From: JBOGED01 sp050743625
GTDB lineage: Bacteria > Actinomycetota > Nitriliruptoria > Euzebyales > Egibacteraceae
NCBI GenBank assembly: GCA_050743625.1
Contig: JBOGED010000058.1
Coordinates: 1 to 25,707 of the forward strand
DNA: 25,707 nt
Direction: 5' to 3'
A program made the position numbers and the translations under genes. A model generated the notes under the pieces. It was not told the DNA's origin. It did not search any database and saw only the letters and a program-made list of their open reading frames with translations. Of the stretch, positions 22,217-25,707 are shown in pieces. Each line of letters begins with the position of its first letter. Within the stretch, counting starts at the first letter, position 1.

Positions 22217-23209
22217 TTAGGCGGTGCGAAGGGCGGCGGCCACGGCGAGGCCGAGCACGAGCAAGGCGCCTGCGCGGCGGGTGTGGACGAACGCGAGTGC
22301 CGCGAACCACAGCGGCCAGACCGGGAATCCTTCGGGCGGTTGGTCGGGGCGAGGCTGGCCGAAGCGTGGCCATACCTTCGCGAGCATCGAGATGCCGCCC
22401 AGGGCGAGCAACGCCATCCATGGCAAGGCTTGGATCAGCACGGCGGCCACGAGGGTCACGTAGAACCCCGCCATCAGCCACTGCGTGAGCCGCCGGGCTC
22501 GAGTCTCGCCCAGCACCACGGGCATCGTGCGGGTGCCGGTCGGAGAGTCCCAAGGGATCTTGTCCACGTGCTTGCCCATCAGCACGGCCGTGCACAGTAG
22601 CCCGTACGGGATTGACGCGAGGAGCACCCGCCAGTCGAGGCTGCCCACCGCGGCGTAGTAGGTGCCGCCCACCATCAGCGGTCCCCAGATGAGCAGCACC
22701 GCCGGCTCGCCGAGTCCTCTTTTCTTCAGTCGCAACGGGGGCGCCGTGTACGCCGCGCTCACGGCGAAACCGGCGAGTGCGAACGCGAGCACCGGCCACC
22801 CCCGAGCCGCGAACAGCACGAGCAAGATCACCAGGTCGGCGAGATTGACCGCCAGCGCGAGCGTGGCCAGCCCGCGCCGCGTGACCATCCCGGACAGCAC
22901 GGGGTGCGGTGCGTACAAGGCGCGCGGGTAGGTCTCGGTGTCCGTGCCGACCTCAAGGTCGAACAGGTCGTTCATCAGGTTGTTCGCCACATGCGCGAGC
23001 GTGATCCCGACCAGCGCGAGCGCGTAGAGATCCAGCCGGAACCCTGGCGCGCCCGCGCCCAGTAACCCGGCCACCGCTCCCGCCGTCAACGTCATCGGCA
23101 ACACCGCCGCCCGCGAGACGACCAGCAACCGCGTCACGGCATCGACCGGCCCCGCAGGCGGGTTCCCGGTCCGCAACGCCTCACGCCAACGACTGAGCAC
23201 CGCGGTCAT
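22217..23209 (-). CDS. UbiA-family prenyltransferase (MenA-like)
   Basis: A 330-residue membrane prenyltransferase with about eight to nine helices. Two Asp-rich diphosphate-binding motifs are seen: NDLFDLEVGTD (80-90) and a GKHVDKIPWD segment in the second half. YTAPPLRLKKRGLGE resembles the loop in MenA, which prenylates 1,4-dihydroxy-2-naphthoate for menaquinone. A MenA role is plausible, since actinobacteria respire with menaquinone, but other UbiA substrates cannot be excluded and no other men gene is near. ATG 23209 has no strong ribosome site. It heads the minus-strand run through the sortase and ferritin-like genes. Confidence 0.88.
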   Translation of the reverse strand: MTAVLSRWREALRTGNPPAGPVDAVTRLLVVSRAAVLPMTLTAGAVAGLLGAGAPGFRLDLYALALVGITLAHVANNLMNDLFDLEVGTDTETYPRALYAPHPVLSGMVTRRGLATLALAVNLADLVILLVLFAARGWPVLAFALAGFAVSAAYTAPPLRLKKRGLGEPAVLLIWGPLMVGGTYYAAVGSLDWRVLLASIPYGLLCTAVLMGKHVDKIPWDSPTGTRTMPVVLGETRARRLTQWLMAGFYVTLVAAVLIQALPWMALLALGGISMLAKVWPRFGQPRPDQPPEGFPVWPLWFAALAFVHTRRAGALLVLGLAVAAALRTA

Positions 23210-23288
23210 GCGCGCCAGGCTATGCCAGCCGAGGCGGGAGTTGCGGCATCATATGGAGTCACATCGCACAGATCGGTTGGAGGCAGTC

Positions 23289-23654
23289 GTGAGTGGTGAC
23301 ATCTGGGACGGAGAGGGACGCTGGCGTGGACGCACGCTCGCCGAGTGGCTGCCGGAGGTCGTCGCGGACATCGTCCGCGAGCACGACCCACTGCAGGTCA
23401 TCCTGTTCGGGTCCCTGGCCCGCGGCGACACTGGGCCCAGCAGTGACATCGACCTGCTCGTCGTGCTACCAGATGCGCCGTTCGCGGAGCGCGCCCGAAT
23501 GATGGGCGCGGTGCGCCGATCAATCCGAGCGCCTGTTCCTGTCGACGCGTTCGTCACGGATCCCCGAGAGATTGCTCGTGAGGGGCATCTTACGGGCACG
23601 GTGCTCTATCCGGCGCTCCACGAAGGCGTTGTGGTTCATGAGCGAGCCGCTTAA
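23289..23654 (+). CDS. MNT-type minimal nucleotidyltransferase
   Basis: A 121-residue nucleotidyltransferase of the pol-beta superfamily. The active site is complete: GSLARGDTGPSSDIDLLVV (41-59), with Gly41-Ser42 and Asp53/Asp55, and a third acidic residue, Asp86, in VPVDAFV. In type VII toxin-antitoxin pairs such MNT proteins adenylylate the partner HEPN protein and silence it. The start is GTG 23289, because TTGGAGG (23277-23283) lies 5 bases upstream. Longer frames, to 23208 or ATG 23253, would overlap the UbiA gene or lack a site. It overlaps the HEPN gene by 17 bases. Confidence 0.85.
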   Translation: MSGDIWDGEGRWRGRTLAEWLPEVVADIVREHDPLQVILFGSLARGDTGPSSDIDLLVVLPDAPFAERARMMGAVRRSIRAPVPVDAFVTDPREIAREGHLTGTVLYPALHEGVVVHERAA

Positions 23655-24048
23655 GCAAGCGAAGGACCAGGCGCAGGTCTGGCTGCGCTTCGCCCAGGAG
23701 GATCTGGTGGCTGGGCGCCGTGCGATAGAGGACGAGGAGATCGTGATCCGGATCGCTGGTTTCCTTGCGCAGCAATCAGCCGAGAAGGCGCTGAAGGCCA
23801 TCCTCGTCGCGCACGGGATCGGCGTGCCAAAGATCCATGATCTGTTCGCGTTGGCAGACGACCTTCCCGTCCCGACCGATGAGCTGGACCGGGGAGACTT
23901 CGCACTGCTCAACCCCTGGATCACCGCCGGGCGGTACCCAGGGAATCTCCCAGATTGTGGGCGTGACGAGGCCGAGGAGCTATGTCTGGCTGCTGAGCGC
24001 ATCTTGGTGGTCGCGGAGCGGCTCGTGGCCGAGGCTGCATCGGGGTGA
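23638..24048 (+). CDS. HEPN-domain protein, partner of the nucleotidyltransferase
   Basis: A 136-residue all-alpha HEPN-domain protein (PF05168 type). It has ARRAIED-like first helices, the family stretch QQSAEKALKAILVAHG (45-60), KIHDL (65-69) and ARYPG (98-102). The usual HEPN RNase motif, Arg followed 4-6 residues later by His, is not evident, so RNase toxicity should not be assumed. ATG 23638 lies 17 bases inside the MNT gene, which implies tight co-translation. Together they form an MNT/HEPN two-gene unit, which may be a toxin-antitoxin system or another nucleotide-linked regulatory pair. Confidence 0.85.
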   Translation: MSEPLKQAKDQAQVWLRFAQEDLVAGRRAIEDEEIVIRIAGFLAQQSAEKALKAILVAHGIGVPKIHDLFALADDLPVPTDELDRGDFALLNPWITAGRYPGNLPDCGRDEAEELCLAAERILVVAERLVAEAASG

Positions 24049-24139
24049 AAACAGCAGGGTAGTGCGGTGGCCAACGGGGTAGGCTCAAAGTGCCGTATTG
24101 GCGTTGTTCACCCGTCCCATTGTGGAGGGAGAAACACCA

Positions 24140-24259
24140 GTGGAAACCGTTGGAGTCGTTGCCCTGGCCGTCGTGGGTGTCGGTCTCGCCCTTGGCTTGG
24201 TCATCGCCGTTCGTTCGCTGCCTGACCTCGCTCATTACCTACGCATACGGAAGATGTAA
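24140..24259 (+). CDS. 39-residue single-helix membrane protein (DUF6893-like)
   Basis: Very short gene starting GTG 24140, with GGAGGGA (24124-24130) 9 bases upstream and TAA at 24257-24259. The product has one hydrophobic helix (about 6-24), then RSLPDLAHYLRIRKM at the C-terminus. Actinobacterial DUF6893 proteins share this helix plus S-x-PD-x-x-x-YLR-x-R-x-M ending. Their function is unknown. It precedes the acetoacetyl-CoA synthetase gene by 44 bases on the same strand. The strong ribosome site and family-like ending support it as real despite its size. Confidence 0.72.
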   Translation: METVGVVALAVVGVGLALGLVIAVRSLPDLAHYLRIRKM

Positions 24260-24303
24260 AAACCGCCGACCACCCGATCCCCCGCTCCATAGGATGAGCC
24301 CTG

Positions 24304-25707
24304 ATGGTGGACGTGCTATGGACACCTACAGGCCAACAGGTTGAAGCGACACTCCTGCACCGGTTCATGCGGTCGTCGCCGGGGGCGCCCACCACTTACG
24401 AAGACCTGTGGCAGTGGTCGATCTCCGATCTCGCGGCGTTTTGGGCGAAGGTGTGGCACGACTGTGGCGTAATCGCCAGCCGTGACTACGACGAGATCCA
24501 CGGCGCGCTGCGAATGCCCGGCACCGAATGGTTCGTCGGCGCTCGCCTGAACTTTGCGGAAAACCTCCTGCGCCACAGGGGCGACCGCCTCGCGATCTTC
24601 GCGGCCGGGGAGGGGCGGGACGACGAGACCGTCACCTATGCGCAACTGTACGGGCTGGTCGCGCGAGCCCGGCACGGTCTCGCCGATCTCGGCGTCGGCC
24701 CGGGCGACAGGGTCGCGGGGTTCCTGCCCAACGCCGTCGAAGCGGTTGTGCTCATGCTCGCCACGTCGGCTCTGGGCGCGGTCTGGTCGAGTTGCTCGCC
24801 CGACTTCGGTCCCGGAGGTGTCGTGGATCGGTTCGGGCAGATCCGCCCGAAGGTGCTCGCCGTCGCCGACGGGTACCGGTACAACGGCAAGACCCACTCC
24901 TTAGGCGAGAAGATCGACGCCGTCTTGGCGCGCATCGACACGGTCGAGCACGTCGTGCTCGTCGGCTTCGCCGGCACGGGCACGCGGGTCGATCACCCGT
25001 CGGTCATTGGCTACGAGGCATTGCTCGACAACGGCCAGCGCAAGGTGACGTTCGCCGCGACCCCGCCAGACCATCCGCTCTACGTCATGTACAGCTCAGG
25101 GACGACCGGCGCGCCGAAGAGCATCGTGCACGGCGTCGCGGGGACGCTGGTCACCCATCTCAAGGAGCACCGCCTGCACGTCGACCTGCAAGGTGGGCGT
25201 GATGTGGTGTTCTGGTTTACGACGACCGGCTGGATGATGTGGAACTGGCTCGTGTCCGCGCTCGCCAGTGAGGTCACGATCGTCCTGTACGACGGCAGCC
25301 CGGCCTATCCGGGGCTGGACACGCTTTGGCGGTTGGCGGAGCGGGCGCGGATCACGCATTTCGGGACGAGCCCGAGGTTTCTCTCCACCTGCGCCAAGGC
25401 CGGGCTCGTGCCTTGCGAGGTCGCGGACCTCTCGCGGCTAAGCGCGGTGCTGTCCACAGGTTCGCCGCTGAGTCCGGAGCAGTTCGACTGGATCCAGGCG
25501 TGCGTCAGTGGAGACGTCCCGATCGCGTCCGTCAGCGGGGGCACGGACCTGATCGGCTGCTTCGCCGGAGCGGTGCCAACCCTCCCGGTGCGGCGCGGGG
25601 AGCTGCAGGCGCGGTCGCTCGGGATGGCCGTCGAGGCGTGGGACGCCGCCGGCAAGCCGGTCGTCGGTGAGAAGGGCGAGCTGGTGTGTACTCAGCCGTT
25701 TCCCACC
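24304..25707 (+). CDS. Acetoacetyl-CoA synthetase, 3' end outside the window
   Basis: ATP-dependent ligase of the acyl-CoA synthetase (ANL) family that activates acetoacetate to acetoacetyl-CoA for ketone-body or PHB-related metabolism. The 468 codons in view start LWTPTGQQVEATLLHRF, the hallmark N-terminus of this enzyme, then WFVGARLNFAENLL, and include the AMP-binding P-loop YSSGTTGAPKS (263-273) and WFTTTGWMMWNW. Family members are about 650 residues, so roughly the last 180, including the C-terminal lid, are missing beyond 25707. ATG 24304 has AGGA (24291-24294) 9 bases upstream; GTG 24307 is one codon later. The frame stays open to the window end with no sign of damage. Confidence 0.93.
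   Translation, partial: MVDVLWTPTGQQVEATLLHRFMRSSPGAPTTYEDLWQWSISDLAAFWAKVWHDCGVIASRDYDEIHGALRMPGTEWFVGARLNFAENLLRHRGDRLAIFAAGEGRDDETVTYAQLYGLVARARHGLADLGVGPGDRVAGFLPNAVEAVVLMLATSALGAVWSSCSPDFGPGGVVDRFGQIRPKVLAVADGYRYNGKTHSLGEKIDAVLARIDTVEHVVLVGFAGTGTRVDHPSVIGYEALLDNGQRKVTFAATPPDHPLYVMYSSGTTGAPKSIVHGVAGTLVTHLKEHRLHVDLQGGRDVVFWFTTTGWMMWNWLVSALASEVTIVLYDGSPAYPGLDTLWRLAERARITHFGTSPRFLSTCAKAGLVPCEVADLSRLSAVLSTGSPLSPEQFDWIQACVSGDVPIASVSGGTDLIGCFAGAVPTLPVRRGELQARSLGMAVEAWDAAGKPVVGEKGELVCTQPFPT

Noticed and set aside
23208..23288. Earlier start for the nucleotidyltransferase
   Set aside because: It would overlap the UbiA start and ignore the strong TTGGAGG in front of GTG 23289.
1..25707. tRNA, rRNA, CRISPR array, insertion sequence or known riboswitch
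   Set aside because: No cloverleaf-like segment, regularly spaced repeats, transposase-like protein or recognisable aptamer was seen on either strand by eye; a covariance-model scan would be needed to be certain.

Overview
The window is about 25.7 kb of high-GC DNA from an actinobacterium (phylum Actinomycetota). The assignment rests on several things seen together: a caa3-type oxidase whose subunit II is a lipoprotein with a fused cytochrome c, glucosyl-3-phosphoglycerate synthase, a class II DAHP synthase, WYL and HxlR regulators, a 39-residue DUF6893-type membrane protein, frequent GTG/TTG starts and GC-rich third positions. The class cannot be fixed from sequence reading alone; a deep lineage such as Thermoleophilia or Nitriliruptoria is a guess. 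I see no rRNA, tRNA, CRISPR array, insertion sequence or phage gene. This is a chromosomal region that is mostly housekeeping and stress related.

Layout. (1) 354-6724, plus strand: a tight respiratory operon of coxB (CuA plus cytochrome c), coxA (with a His-rich linker and C-terminal extension), coxC, a subunit IV, ctaG and a three-helix membrane-anchored cupredoxin, followed 18 bases later by gpgS. (2) 6940-8844, minus: a beta-lactamase-fold serine hydrolase with a C-terminal membrane domain. (3) 9022-11252, plus: an animal-type haem peroxidase and a small membrane protein. A long palindrome and a hairpin covering the ribosome binding site precede them. (4) 11318-12778: a quinone oxidoreductase divergent from an HxlR regulator, with paired palindromic boxes between them. 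(5) 12733-14523, minus: a GH13 sucrose-phosphorylase-type enzyme, possibly a glucosylglycerate phosphorylase. (6) 14652-17364, plus: citrate synthase and class II DAHP synthase. (7) 17486-19363: an NmrA-like reductase divergent from a WYL regulator. (8) 19379-20122: a 67-residue membrane protein (minus) and a lipoprotein cupredoxin (plus). (9) 20238-23209, minus: a UbiA prenyltransferase, a sortase and two tandem Tat-exported ferritin-like proteins. (10) 23289-24048, plus: an overlapping MNT/HEPN pair. (11) 24140-25707, plus: the 39-residue membrane protein and an acetoacetyl-CoA synthetase that runs off the window.

How the genes work together. The oxidase operon would build a terminal oxidase taking electrons from cytochrome c or a copper protein; the UbiA enzyme may serve the menaquinone pool feeding it. 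GpgS and the GH13 phosphorylase could make and recycle glucosylglycerate, a compatible solute and polymethylated-glucose precursor. The peroxidase, HxlR/quinone reductase pair and exported ferritin-like proteins suggest oxidative or electrophile stress handling. The most interesting items are the structured leader of the peroxidase gene and its Arg at the expected distal-His position, the recurring GCGCG-N4-CGCGCA hairpins, the HxlR boxes, the exported ferritin-like pair beside a sortase with no visible substrate, and the MNT/HEPN pair that lacks the usual HEPN RNase motif. I found no clearly unprecedented multi-gene system.
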